Shown: positions 16,508 to 24,101, counted from the first letter of the stretch. The stretch: 64,000 bases of DNA from Sva-07 sp963752815 (GCA_963752815.1 CAVVZI010000021.1:1-64000), one strand, 5' to 3'. Numbers and translations: made by a program. Notes: a model not told the origin generated them from the sequence alone.

Positions 16508-17164
16508 ATGAACGCGAGCTCCACGCTCCTCGCCGAACCACGGCCGCGCGGCGTGACGCTTCGGCTCGTGGAGCCGGGAGAAGTCGCCGAACCCTGGCAT
16601 CATGACGGCATCAGATCCGTGACCCCCGATCTCACGACGCTCATCGAGCGGGTGCAGCACGGCGACCAGAATGCCTTCGCCGAGATCTACGACGCCGTGG
16701 CACCGATGGTGTTCGCGGCGGTCTCGCGTGTGCTGCGTGATCCGGCGATGTCCGAGGAGGTGACGCAGGAAGTGTTCGTAGAGGTCTGGACGCACGCCGC
16801 CCGTTTCGATCCGGAGAAGGCCTCGGTGTCGACATGGGCGGTCACGATCGCTCGTCGCCGAGCGATCGACCGGGTCCGCAAGGAGCAGTCGCAACGCAAC
16901 CGGGTCGAGCAGCTCGCCCAGCGCCGGCCCGAGGTCGCACCGCTCACCGACGATGCCGTGGTCACCCGGATCGAGGGAGAGCGAGTGGGGCGAGCTCTGG
17001 CCGACCTGCCGCCCGATCAGCGCGAGATCATCGAGCTGGCGTTCATCGAAGGGTTGAGCCATTCGACGATCGCCGAACGACTCGGCCTGCCACTCGGCAC
17101 GGTGAAGGGCCGCGTCCGCGGCGGACTGCAACGGCTCAGTGGTGCAATGGGAGGTGCGACGTGA
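16508..17164 (+). CDS. sigK: ECF sigma factor, SigK type
   Basis: 218-residue extracytoplasmic-function sigma factor. The region-2 pattern is GDQNAFAEIYDAVAPMVFAAVSRVLRDPAMSEEVTQEVFVEVWTHAARFDPEKASVSTWAVTIARRRAIDRVRK, and region 4 is LPPDQREIIELAFIEGLSHSTIAERLGLPLGTVKGRVRGGLQRL. Assignment to the SigK group rests on the neighbouring RskA and fasciclin genes. It contains no cysteine, so the regulatory disulfide of M. tuberculosis SigK cannot form. The ATG at 16508 is a choice; a GTG at 16618 would remove an unconserved N-terminal extension. It overlaps rskA by 4 bp. Confidence 0.85.
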   Translation: MNASSTLLAEPRPRGVTLRLVEPGEVAEPWHHDGIRSVTPDLTTLIERVQHGDQNAFAEIYDAVAPMVFAAVSRVLRDPAMSEEVTQEVFVEVWTHAARFDPEKASVSTWAVTIARRRAIDRVRKEQSQRNRVEQLAQRRPEVAPLTDDAVVTRIEGERVGRALADLPPDQREIIELAFIEGLSHSTIAERLGLPLGTVKGRVRGGLQRLSGAMGGAT

Positions 17165-17883
17165 ACGATCGACTCGACGAACTGATCGCACTCGCCGCGC
17201 TCGGCGAACTCACCGCCGACGAAACCACCGAACTCGACACGCTGCTGGCGACCGATGCCGAGGCCGCCAGTGAACTCGCCGATGCGCTCGATGTCGCCGC
17301 CACGTTGCAGTCGTCCGAGCCGCTCGAGCCACCCCCTCGGCTCCGGGCCGCGGTGTTGGCATCGATCGCGTCGATCGAGCAGGTCCCGGCAGATGACGTC
17401 GCGCCAGATCCGGCGGTCACATCGAGCCCGGTGTCGCTCGACGAGGCCCGACGGCGCCGTCGTGTGTCGACCGCGCTGGCGGCCGCGGCCGCGGTGGTGC
17501 TGATCGCGATCGGTGGCCTCGTCATCGCGACGCGCAACGACACGAGCAACGATCCGATCGCCGCGGTGCTCGATGCCGACGACGTGACGACCCGTTCGCT
17601 CGAAGGGTCGCTCGGCAACACGCTCGAGGTGGCCTACTCGGCCGACGAGGGCGCCATGGTGGTCACCGGCGACGACGTACCGGCCGTCGACGACGATGAG
17701 ACCTACCAGCTGTGGATCGTCGACGAGGCCGGCGCGGTGCCGGCGGGGACGTTCCGTCCCGACGCTTCCGGCCACGTGGGTGTGCGGGTCGACGCCGATC
17801 CGTCGGGCTCCGTGGTCGGTGTCACGCTCGAGCCGTCCGGCGGAAGCGAGCAACCGACATTGCCGATCCTCGCCTCCGCCTGA
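17161..17883 (+). CDS. rskA: Anti-sigma-K factor RskA-like
   Basis: 240-residue membrane-spanning anti-sigma factor. The N-terminal cytosolic part (DRLDELIALAALGELTADETTELDTLL) binds the sigma factor. One membrane helix lies at about 101-122 (ALAAAAAVVLIAIGGLVIA), preceded by RRRRR for inside-positive topology. The extracellular C-terminal RskA domain contains VVTGDDVPAVDDDETYQLWIVDEAGAVPAGTF and a final VGVTLEPSGGSEQPTLPIL. The start GTG overlaps the sigK stop codon (GTGA), so the two are translationally coupled. Release of SigK probably needs regulated proteolysis; the signal is not visible. Confidence 0.88.
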   Translation: MNDRLDELIALAALGELTADETTELDTLLATDAEAASELADALDVAATLQSSEPLEPPPRLRAAVLASIASIEQVPADDVAPDPAVTSSPVSLDEARRRRRVSTALAAAAAVVLIAIGGLVIATRNDTSNDPIAAVLDADDVTTRSLEGSLGNTLEVAYSADEGAMVVTGDDVPAVDDDETYQLWIVDEAGAVPAGTFRPDASGHVGVRVDADPSGSVVGVTLEPSGGSEQPTLPILASA

Positions 17884-17895
17884 CGCTCGGGACAT

Positions 17896-18162
17896 TCACG
17901 ACGCGGTCGACTCGTCGGAGATTCGGTCGGCGACGGCGTGGGTGGCATCTTCGATGACACCGGTGACGCGACCGGTCGCGGCGTCGGCGATGTCGCCGAC
18001 CCCCGCGGCCGCGGTGTTGACGACCGCGGCCGGCCTCGACGTCGTTGTCGACACGATGCGATTGGCGCCCGCCGCGAGCTTGGCCCGCTGACGTTCGGTC
18101 ATTCCGTTGACGACGAAGCCGCCGACGACGGCCCCGGTGAGAAAGGGCATCCAGTACTTCAC
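17896..18162 (-). CDS. Small membrane-anchored protein, 88 residues
   Basis: An 88-residue protein starting VKYWMPFLTGAVVGGFVVNG (one N-terminal membrane helix), then a charged, alanine-rich helical tail (MTERQRAKLAAGANRIVSTT and GVGDIADAATGRVTGVIED). The start is the GTG at 18162, with GAGGAGG 5-6 nt upstream overlapping the end of the preceding 25-residue reading frame. No family is recognised. It forms a two-gene unit with the tiny peptide upstream and lies just after rskA (convergent). A SigB/SigF-like promoter precedes the unit, so a stress function is likely. Confidence 0.6.
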   Translation of the reverse strand: MKYWMPFLTGAVVGGFVVNGMTERQRAKLAAGANRIVSTTTSRPAAVVNTAAAGVGDIADAATGRVTGVIEDATHAVADRISDESTAS

Positions 18163-18172
18163 GGTTTCCTCC

Positions 18173-18250
18173 TCACACGCGCTTCGCGAAATAGATGATC
18201 GCCAGGATGACCAGGATGAGGATGAGAATGCCGCCAATGCCGTAACCCAT
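18173..18250 (-). CDS. 25-residue hydrophobic membrane peptide
   Basis: A short reading frame starting MGYGIGGILILILVILAII and ending in YFAKRV: one hydrophobic helix with a basic C-terminus. AAGGAG sits 9 nt before the ATG, the stop TGA lies 10 bp before the start of the 88-residue gene, and the ribosome-binding site of that gene overlaps this stop. The spacing, strong ribosome-binding site and a stress-type promoter 55-80 nt upstream argue that it is translated. No homologue is recognised by eye; similar tiny membrane peptides occur next to stress genes in actinobacteria. Confidence 0.6.
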   Translation of the reverse strand: MGYGIGGILILILVILAIIYFAKRV

Positions 18251-18303
18251 GGGTGTTGCTCCTTCGTTCCGGCGACCCCGATGGCCACCGTCAGGGCGGG
18301 GTG

Positions 18304-18328
18304 GTACCCCAGAGCGGTGCATTCAAAC
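18304..18328 (-). promoter_or_regulatory. SigB/SigF-like stress promoter
   Basis: On the minus strand GTTTGA (18328-18323), 13 nt, then GGGTAC (18309-18304). The consensus of general-stress sigma factors is GTTTAA-N12-15-GGGTAT, so both boxes match at five of six positions. It points to the 25- and 88-residue genes. The SigF-type sigma encoded at 19130 is the obvious candidate to use it. Confidence 0.55.
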
Positions 18329-18378
18329 AACAACAACCCCGACGTTTCAATCGGCGGCGGTCGGTGCATTCCGCTTTC

Positions 18379-18573
18379 ATGACCAATTCCAACATTGACG
18401 AAGCAAAGGGTCGGGCGAAGGAAGCTGCCGGCGCCCTCACCGACAACGACGACCTCAAGCGCGAAGGCAAGGCCGACCAGGCCGGTGCCAAGGTGAAGGA
18501 GACCGTCAAGGACGCCGCCGACAAGGCCGATGACGCCATCGACGCGGTGAAGGACAAGCTGACCGGCAACTGA
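18379..18573 (+). CDS. CsbD family stress protein
   Basis: 64-residue, highly charged, low-complexity helical protein, MTNSNIDEAKGRAKEAAGAL followed by DDLKREGKADQAGAKVKETVKDAADKADDAIDAVKDKL. CsbD proteins are typical targets of the general-stress sigma factor in Bacillus and actinobacteria; function is unknown. It is divergent from the small-peptide genes. A weak GTTTCA lies at 18343-18348, but no good -10 follows, so its promoter is unclear. Position next to the SigF module supports a stress role. Confidence 0.8.
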   Translation: MTNSNIDEAKGRAKEAAGALTDNDDLKREGKADQAGAKVKETVKDAADKADDAIDAVKDKLTGN

Positions 18574-18654
18574 GTGCTCGATCGGCCACCCGGCGGCTTC
18601 AACGACGCAGCCGCCGTGGTGGCCGACCGCTCTCGGCCGGCAAGTAACGTCGAC

Positions 18655-19119
18655 ATGATGTCCCAGTCGCCTACCTCCCCGACACGCCTCGACCCGCGTC
18701 TCGATCCTCCGCTCGGAGACGATGGTTCCACCGTTCGCCTGCGGGTCCCGTTGCGCGACGAGTTCGCCAGCACGGTGCGTGTCGTCGTCGCATCGATCGG
18801 TGCCGACGCCGGATTCACCGTCGACGACATCGACGATCTGCGCCTGGCCGTCAGCGAAGTGTTCTCGGCGTTCAGTATCGGCGCTGATCAGGACAGCGCG
18901 GTCGTGGACCTCGCCGCCCGAACGACGATCGGGTCGGGAGAGAGCGGCGCCGACCGCACCGCCGTCGAAATCCGCCTCGCCGCCTCCTCGGGGAGCGTGC
19001 CGAGCGGGTCGATCGATCTCGACGAACTCGCGATGACGATCATCCGTGCCGCGGTCGACGACTTCCGGATCGACGCCGGGGTCGTCACGCTCGTGAAGCG
19101 CACCGACCGTATCCGTTGA
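18655..19119 (+). CDS. UsfX-like anti-sigma factor (RsbW family)
   Basis: About 154 residues with a GHKL/HATPase fold related to RsbW. The helix VDDIDDLRLAVSEVFSAFSIGAD lines up with the UsfX N-box (DLRLAVDEVCTRLI) of M. tuberculosis, in which the usual catalytic Asn is also absent. A serine and threonine-rich middle and AMTIIRAAVDDFRID near the end follow. It lies 10 bp upstream of the SigF-type sigma gene, the order found in mycobacteria, so it most likely sequesters that sigma. ATGs exist at 18655 and 18658. A TAACGT box ends 7 nt before the second, favouring a leaderless start there. Confidence 0.7.
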   Translation: MMSQSPTSPTRLDPRLDPPLGDDGSTVRLRVPLRDEFASTVRVVVASIGADAGFTVDDIDDLRLAVSEVFSAFSIGADQDSAVVDLAARTTIGSGESGADRTAVEIRLAASSGSVPSGSIDLDELAMTIIRAAVDDFRIDAGVVTLVKRTDRIR

Positions 19120-19129
19120 GCCGGCAACG

Positions 19130-19915
19130 ATGACCCGGAAATCCCTCCTCGACGTCGTGGACGATGTCGACGACGACACGCTCTTCCGCCAGTACGCGGA
19201 GACCAGAGATCGCGCGCTGCGCAACGAGATCGTCGAGCGCCACCTCGGTCTGGCGGCCCACATCGCCAAGCGCTACACCGGTCGGTCGTCCGGCGACGAC
19301 GATCTGCGGCAAGTGGCGATGCTCGGCCTGGTGAAGGCCGTCGACCGGTTCGACCCGGACCACGGTGCGGCGTTCTCCTCCTTCGCCGGCACCACCATCG
19401 AAGGCGAACTCAAGCGACATTTTCGCGACAAGACGTGGACCGTTCGCGTGCCGCGTTCGGCCAAGGAACTCCACCTCGCCGTCCGCAGGGCCACCGAGGA
19501 ACTGTCGCAGCGGCTGGGTCACAGCCCGACCGTCGACGAGATCGCCGGCCACCTCGAGATCGATCGTGACGATGTCTTCCGCGGGCTCGCCGCGTCGGCG
19601 GCCTACAGCGTCGGCACGCTGGACGGGCCGGGCGCCGACGACGACTTCAGCGCCGATCGTCAACGAGCGTTGGCCGACGACGAGGACGGCTACGAGCACA
19701 GTGACGCTCGCGCCGAGATCGTCCGGCTCCTCGAACGCCTTCCCGACCGCGAACGCGAGATCGTCACGTTGCGATTCTTCGACGAATTGTCACAAGCGGA
19801 GATTGCCGAACGCGTCGGCATCTCGCAGATGCACGTGTCACGCCTGCTCCGTCGATCGTTCGAGCAGATGCGGCAGTGGTCCGGCGACGATCCGACGTTC
19901 GACGGCGATGTTTGA
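19130..19915 (+). CDS. SigB/SigF/SigG-type RNA polymerase sigma factor
   Basis: 261-residue alternative sigma factor. Region 2 is LRNEIVERHLGLAAHIAKRYTGRSSGDDDLRQVAMLGLVKAVDRFDPDHGAAFSSFAGTTIEGELKRHFRDKTWTVRVPR, region 3 follows with LHLAVRRATEELSQRLGHSPTVDEIAGHL, and region 4 is LPDREREIVTLRFFDELSQAEIAERVGISQMHVSRLLRRSFEQM. The RDKTWTVRVPR segment is diagnostic for the SigB/F/G group. Start ATG at 19130. Its neighbours are an anti-sigma (upstream), an anti-anti-sigma and a kinase-like anti-sigma (downstream), forming a partner-switching module. Confidence 0.88.
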   Translation: MTRKSLLDVVDDVDDDTLFRQYAETRDRALRNEIVERHLGLAAHIAKRYTGRSSGDDDLRQVAMLGLVKAVDRFDPDHGAAFSSFAGTTIEGELKRHFRDKTWTVRVPRSAKELHLAVRRATEELSQRLGHSPTVDEIAGHLEIDRDDVFRGLAASAAYSVGTLDGPGADDDFSADRQRALADDEDGYEHSDARAEIVRLLERLPDREREIVTLRFFDELSQAEIAERVGISQMHVSRLLRRSFEQMRQWSGDDPTFDGDV

Positions 19916-20026
19916 CGCGGGCGAGGCCAGCTGCGGCTCGGGGTGGCACGCTCACCCGATCGGGTGAATCGTTCATCTCGCGGCGCCACCGCAGGGTCAG
20001 GCGCCGCTGACAGCTATATTCGCCTC

Positions 20027-20341
20027 ATGTCGGACACGCGCATGCAGCTCGTCGAGGTCGCACCCGGTGAGTTCAAGGTGTCGGGCGAGGTCGATGCGCA
20101 TTCCGCCGAGTCGTTCGGCACCGCGCTGACGACGGTCGGTGATCAAACCACCGCCGTGATGGTCGACATGAGTGACGTCACGTTCATGGACTCGAGTGGG
20201 TTGCGCGTGCTGGTCGAAGCCCAACAACGGGCGGAATCCGGTGGCCCGAGTCTCGTGTTGCGGTCGCCGAGTCGCCAGATCACCCGCCTGCTCGATCTGG
20301 CGGGCCTCACCGAGAACTTCCAGATCGAAACCCCGGCCTGA
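20027..20341 (+). CDS. STAS-domain anti-sigma factor antagonist
   Basis: 104-residue STAS-domain protein of the RsbV/SpoIIAA type. It has FKVSGEVDAHSAESFGTAL and the phosphorylation loop VTFMDSSGLRVLVEA, with the conserved Ser in DSSGL. Unphosphorylated RsbV-type proteins bind the anti-sigma factor and free the sigma; phosphorylation by the RsbW-type kinase inactivates them. A TATATT box (20015-20020) lies 6 nt before the ATG with no Shine-Dalgarno, a leaderless arrangement. It lies between the sigma gene and an HATPase gene. Confidence 0.88.
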   Translation: MSDTRMQLVEVAPGEFKVSGEVDAHSAESFGTALTTVGDQTTAVMVDMSDVTFMDSSGLRVLVEAQQRAESGGPSLVLRSPSRQITRLLDLAGLTENFQIETPA

Positions 20342-20424
20342 AACACCCCGGCGGCCGGCGCGCAGTGGCTACGCTGCGGGAGCAAGGTTTCAGGAGATGT
20401 CGCCGAGGGAATGAGTGATGGCCG

Positions 20425-20838
20425 ATGAACGAGAGCGGGCCACCAACGAATCGAGCCTCTCCCGGCGTCGATCTCCGTGCTCCCGCTGACACCGCTCAGC
20501 TCTCTGAAATTCGCCGCCGCGTCCGCGCCTACGTAGCCGAGGCCGGCGGGACTGACGACGTCGCCGACGACCTCGAACTCGTCGTCTCCGAGTTGGCCAC
20601 GAACGTCATCGAACACACCTCGTCGCCCACGGTGACGGTCCGAGTCGAACGGACCGCCGATGACTGGATCCTGCAGGTCGCCGATGTCGACGACCTGGGC
20701 ATCCTCGATCACGTCGAGCTGCCCGATCGGCGCGAGGTCGCCGGGCGCGGCCTGTTCGTCGTGGCCGCACTCGTGGACGAGCTGCGCATCGTCGACGACG
20801 GCGATCACCACGCGCTGCGCTGTACCCGTCGCGCGTAG
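20425..20838 (+). CDS. RsbW-like anti-sigma/serine kinase (HATPase)
   Basis: 137-residue GHKL-fold protein. It has the N-box ELVVSELATNVIEHTSSP with the conserved Asn, and a glycine-rich ATP lid RREVAGRGLFVVAALVDELRI. It is of the RsbW/SpoIIAB class that either binds sigma or phosphorylates the STAS antagonist. It may be the kinase for the STAS protein encoded just upstream, complementing the UsfX-like protein, which lacks the catalytic Asn. AGGAGATGTC lies 30 bp upstream; the ATG at 20425 is inferred from the domain start. Confidence 0.82.
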   Translation: MNESGPPTNRASPGVDLRAPADTAQLSEIRRRVRAYVAEAGGTDDVADDLELVVSELATNVIEHTSSPTVTVRVERTADDWILQVADVDDLGILDHVELPDRREVAGRGLFVVAALVDELRIVDDGDHHALRCTRRA

Positions 20839-20870
20839 CGCGTGGCTTGACGATCTGCCGGTTCGGCCTG

Positions 20871-21494
20871 TCAGGCCGTCGCCCGCGTGGGGGGCCGACC
20901 GACTCCGACGTCGCCGGCGGCGAGCGCTGCCTGAGTCCGGTTCGCCACTCCGAGCTTGCCGAACACGCTGCGCACGTGCGTCTTGATCGTGTCGACCGAC
21001 AGGTAGAGCTCGTGCGCGATCTGACGGTTCGACATGCCGAGCGCAATCAGCGCCAGGACCTCCTGCTCGCGCTCGCTCAGTGCAGCAGAGACCGGACTTT
21101 CGCTGAGTCCGTCGAGTCCGAGTGACTCGCCGGCGTGGATGCGTTCGAGTGACTCCACCAGCGCTTCGCCGGTGACGGCCTTCAAGATCACACCATCGAT
21201 CTCGTGCCGCAGGATGTCGTCCCGGAAGGCCGGCGGCGCGTCCCAGGTGTAGAGGACGACCTTGCCGATCGACCGGTCACGCGCCATCAGCCGCACGCGC
21301 TGCAAGGCGTAGCGCCTGCCCGCGAACGTGTCGAACAAGGCGATGTCGGTCGGCAGGTCAGGTACCCCACCGACCTGGGTCTCGACGATCTCGATCCGGT
21401 CGCTGAACGGTTCGAGCATCCGACGAAGACCCTGCACGATGATCTCGTAGTCGTTCACGAGCGTCACTCTGATCGGGCGGCGGGCGGACGTCAT
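20871..21494 (-). CDS. LuxR-family response regulator
   Basis: 207-residue two-component-type regulator. The receiver-like N-terminus (VTLVNDYEIIVQGLRRMLEPF) keeps the acidic residues, an Asp in IALFDTFAGRR at the usual phosphorylation strand, a Thr in VVLYTWD and a Lys in VILKAVTG. The C-terminal LuxR HTH (LSEREQEVLALIALGMSNRQIAHELYLSVDTIKTHVRSVFGKLGVANRTQAAL) is canonical. No histidine kinase is adjacent; the partner may be elsewhere. GAGG lies 5 nt before the ATG at 21494. It is convergent with the RsbW-like gene. Confidence 0.85.
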   Translation of the reverse strand: MTSARRPIRVTLVNDYEIIVQGLRRMLEPFSDRIEIVETQVGGVPDLPTDIALFDTFAGRRYALQRVRLMARDRSIGKVVLYTWDAPPAFRDDILRHEIDGVILKAVTGEALVESLERIHAGESLGLDGLSESPVSAALSEREQEVLALIALGMSNRQIAHELYLSVDTIKTHVRSVFGKLGVANRTQAALAAGDVGVGRPPTRATA

Positions 21495-21566
21495 AGGGCC
21501 TCGGTGTACCCCGATTCGTGCGTTGCAACCGTGAATCGGGGTCATCGGCCTGGTTAGTTTCGGCGC

Positions 21567-22304
21567 ATGTCAGAATTCAACAGCAGGGTCGCCATCGTCA
21601 CCGGTTCATCGAGCGGGATCGGCGAGGCAACGGCCCGTCGGCTCGCTGACCTCGGTGCGAACGTGGTGGTGAACTCGGCGTCATCGGTCGACGCCGGCAC
21701 CGCGGTCGCCGAGTCGCTCCCGGGTGACGCCAGCTACGTCCGCGCCGACATCAGCGTGCAGGACGAGGCCCACGGCCTGATCGACGCGACGATCGAGCGG
21801 TACGGTCGGCTCGACTACCTCGTCAACAATGCCGGATGGACCACCGTCGTGCCACACGGCAACCTCGACGACCTGACCGACGAGATCTTCCGCAAGACCT
21901 TCGACGTCAACGTGTTCGGCACGTGGTGGCTGACGAAGCGGGCGATCCCGCATCTGCGCAAGTCCGATGATCCGTGCATCGTGAACGTCACCTCGATCGC
22001 CGGGGTGCGACCGGTGGGATCATCGATCGCCTATGCGATGACCAAGGCGGCGCTGAACCACATGACGGTGCTGCTGGCGAAGTCGTACGGCCCGATCCGC
22101 GTCAACGCCGTGGCGCCGGGGCTCGTGGCCACGCCATGGACCGCCGACTGGGACGCGATGCACGCCGGCGTCGCGGCGATGGCTCCGGTGCCGCGGTCGG
22201 CCACCCCGGAGGACTGCGCCGAGGCGGTGCTGGCACTCCTGCGCAACAAGTACACCAGCGGCGAGATCTTCGTCGTCGACGGCGGGCTCACCCAGGTGAT
22301 GTGA
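21567..22304 (+). CDS. SDR family oxidoreductase
   Basis: 245-residue classical short-chain dehydrogenase/reductase with IVTGSSSGIGEATARRLAD, YLVNNAGWTT, VNVTSIAG, the catalytic YAMTKAALNHM (YxxxK), VAPGLVATPW and a C-terminal IFVVDGGLTQVM. It could be a 3-oxoacyl reductase or a general alcohol/ketone oxidoreductase. A TAGTTT box (21555-21560) ends 6 nt before the ATG with no ribosome-binding site, typical of leaderless genes in this window. Its stop codon is 3 bp before a perfect 19-bp palindrome shared with the convergent thiolase gene. Confidence 0.86.
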   Translation: MSEFNSRVAIVTGSSSGIGEATARRLADLGANVVVNSASSVDAGTAVAESLPGDASYVRADISVQDEAHGLIDATIERYGRLDYLVNNAGWTTVVPHGNLDDLTDEIFRKTFDVNVFGTWWLTKRAIPHLRKSDDPCIVNVTSIAGVRPVGSSIAYAMTKAALNHMTVLLAKSYGPIRVNAVAPGLVATPWTADWDAMHAGVAAMAPVPRSATPEDCAEAVLALLRNKYTSGEIFVVDGGLTQVM

Positions 22305-22307
22305 ACG

Positions 22308-22346
22308 GAGAATGTCCGCCGGGGTCAGACCCCGGCGGACATTCTC
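22308..22346. terminator. Perfect 19-bp palindrome between convergent genes
   Basis: Left arm 22308-22326 (GAGAATGTCCGCCGGGGTC), one-base spacer, right arm 22328-22346, perfectly complementary. It starts 4 bp after the SDR stop codon and its last two bases are the first two of the thiolase stop codon, so it serves both convergent genes. Probable bidirectional terminator. The centre GGGGTCAGACCCC is the motif shared with the palindromes at 9.7 and 56.4 kb. Confidence 0.72.
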
Positions 22347-23553
22347 AGGCGGCGGACTTCTCGAGGATGTGGACGCCGCAGGCCGAGCCGAGGCCGATCA
22401 CGTGGGCGAGTCCGACCTTGGCACCCTCGATCTGACGATCGCCGGCCTCACCGCGCAGGTGATGGCAGACCTCCCAGATGTTGGCGATGCCGGTTGCCGC
22501 GATCGGGTGCCCCTTCGACTGCAGACCGCCCGACACGTTCACCGGCGTCGAACCGTCACGCCACGGCGCGCCGGAGCGGAAGAAGTCGCCGGCGCCGCCC
22601 TCCTCGCACAGCATCAGGTTGTCGTAGTGCACGAGCTCGGCGGTGGCGAAGCAGTCGTGCAGCTCGACCAGATCGAGATCCGACGGCGAGACGCCGGCCT
22701 GCTCGTAGGCCTGCGCGGCGGCATTGCGGGTGAGGGTGTTCACGTCGGGCAGTACCTGGCACGCCTCCTGGAACGGATCGCTGGTCAGGATCGACGCCGA
22801 CACCTTGACCGCCCGGCGCTGCTGCTCGAGCGAGAGCGTCTTCAGCTTCGCCCCGCTCACGACCACCGCGGCGGCGGCACCGTCGCAGTTGGCCGAACAC
22901 ATCGGCCGCGTGTTCGGGTAGGCGATCATCATGTCGTTCTTGATCTCGTCGAGCGTGAACCGCTTCTGATAGGCGGCGAGCGGGTTCAGCGTGGAGTGGG
23001 AGTGGTTCTTCTCGGAGATCCCGGCGAAGACGTCGAAGTCGACGCCGCCGTACTTGTGGCCGTACTCCATGCCCACCTGGGCGAACACGCCGGGCATGTT
23101 GTCGGTACCGATGCGGCCATCGGTCGCGGCGACTGCCCCGTACCGACCCTTCGGCGTCCATTCGTGGGCGCCACCGGACGACTGCGGCCGCGCCCCGAGC
23201 AGGCCGACGCCGGCGAGCTTCTCGACGCCGACGGCGAGGCCCATGTCGACCTCGCCGGCCTTCACCGCCATGATCGCCGTGCGCAGTGCGGTGGCACCGG
23301 TGGCGCACGCGTTCGAGACGTTGAACACCGGGATGCCGGTCTGGCCGACCTGCTTCTGGATCTGCTGGCCGATGCCGCCCGGGCCCATCAGGTTGCCGGC
23401 GGCGAGGATGCCGATGTCGGCCATCGTGACCCCACCGTCGGCCAGGGCGGCGAGGACCGCCTCGGAGGCGAGGTCGACGACGTCCTTGTCCGGATACTTG
23501 CCGAACTTGGTCATGTTGATCCCGAGGATCCAGATGTCGTCACTTGCGCTCAT
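22345..23553 (-). CDS. Thiolase family protein (SCP-x/lipid-transfer type)
   Basis: 402-residue thiolase-fold enzyme of the non-decarboxylating (SCP-x-like) branch. It has the nucleophilic Cys in VSNACATGATALR, VELHDCFATAELVHYDNL and the catalytic LQSKGHPIAATGIANIWEV. The N-terminus MSASDDIWILGINMTKFGK follows GGAGAG. Its upstream neighbour is a DUF35 Zn-ribbon/OB-fold protein, a pair that in steroid and fatty-acid degrading actinobacteria forms a complex. Acetyl-CoA acyltransferase or aldolase-like chemistry is expected; substrate is unknown. A palindrome lies between it and the DUF35 gene. Confidence 0.85.
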   Translation of the reverse strand: MSASDDIWILGINMTKFGKYPDKDVVDLASEAVLAALADGGVTMADIGILAAGNLMGPGGIGQQIQKQVGQTGIPVFNVSNACATGATALRTAIMAVKAGEVDMGLAVGVEKLAGVGLLGARPQSSGGAHEWTPKGRYGAVAATDGRIGTDNMPGVFAQVGMEYGHKYGGVDFDVFAGISEKNHSHSTLNPLAAYQKRFTLDEIKNDMMIAYPNTRPMCSANCDGAAAAVVVSGAKLKTLSLEQQRRAVKVSASILTSDPFQEACQVLPDVNTLTRNAAAQAYEQAGVSPSDLDLVELHDCFATAELVHYDNLMLCEEGGAGDFFRSGAPWRDGSTPVNVSGGLQSKGHPIAATGIANIWEVCHHLRGEAGDRQIEGAKVGLAHVIGLGSACGVHILEKSAA

Positions 23554-23585
23554 GGGTATCTCTCCGTTTTCGCTTGTTCGATCGA

Positions 23586-23638
23586 CGTTTGCGTCAAGAT
23601 TTCCGAGACCCGGGTCTCAGAAATTCTTGACGCAAACG
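23586..23638. repeat. CGTTTGCGTC palindrome, copy 1
   Basis: Near-perfect 26-bp inverted repeat with no loop. The left arm runs 23586-23611 (starts CGTTTGCGTCAAGATTTC), the right arm 23612-23638, with one mismatch and one extra T. It lies in the 130-bp gap between the DUF35 gene and the thiolase gene, both on the minus strand. The same family is present at 35785-35852, suggesting a dispersed mobile or REP-like element, not a gene-specific terminator. Confidence 0.7.
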
Positions 23639-23683
23639 AGGAATGACGGGGTGGTCGGGTGAGTCGGGTCGGTTTGCGTCGGG

Positions 23684-24088
23684 TCAGGTGGGTTCGAAGC
23701 CGAAGGCGATGGCTTCGACGCCGTTGTCGTCGGCGCCCATCGAGTAGGTGGTGAGGCGGACCTTCATGCCGGTCGTCACGTGCTCGGCGTCGGGCTCGAC
23801 GTTGCGGACGTTGCCGCGCACGCTCGTGCCGTCGCAGTCGATCACGCCCGACACGAAGGGCACGTCGACGCCGGGGGCGGCGAACGCCACGATCGTGAAC
23901 GTGCGCAGTTCGCCCTCGGTCGGGATGCTCACCTGGCGGAAGTCCGTGGCGAAGCACGAAGCGCACGCGTTGCGGCGGTCGAAGAAGCGTGCGCCACACG
24001 ACGTGCACTCGTTGGCGACGAGGTGCGGCTCACCGTCGTCGAGGACGAGATAGTCGACGAGGGGCACTCGGGTTGCGGTGTCTGCCAT
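23684..24088 (-). CDS. DUF35 Zn-ribbon/OB-fold acyl-CoA-binding-like protein
   Basis: 134-residue protein with an N-terminal rubredoxin-like Zn ribbon, CTSCGARFFDRRNACASCFA (four Cys), then an OB fold (STEGELRTFTIVAFAAPGVDVPFVSGVIDCDG and VKVRLTTYSMG-like strands). DUF35 proteins partner thiolases and acyl-CoA hydratases in beta-oxidation-type pathways. A TACCGT box (24100-24095) lies 6 nt before the ATG, a leaderless start. It is 13 bp downstream of the thioesterase gene, forming a probable thioesterase-DUF35-thiolase unit. Confidence 0.85.
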   Translation of the reverse strand: MADTATRVPLVDYLVLDDGEPHLVANECTSCGARFFDRRNACASCFATDFRQVSIPTEGELRTFTIVAFAAPGVDVPFVSGVIDCDGTSVRGNVRNVEPDAEHVTTGMKVRLTTYSMGADDNGVEAIAFGFEPT

Positions 24089-24101
24089 GCCCAGACGGTA
24101 G

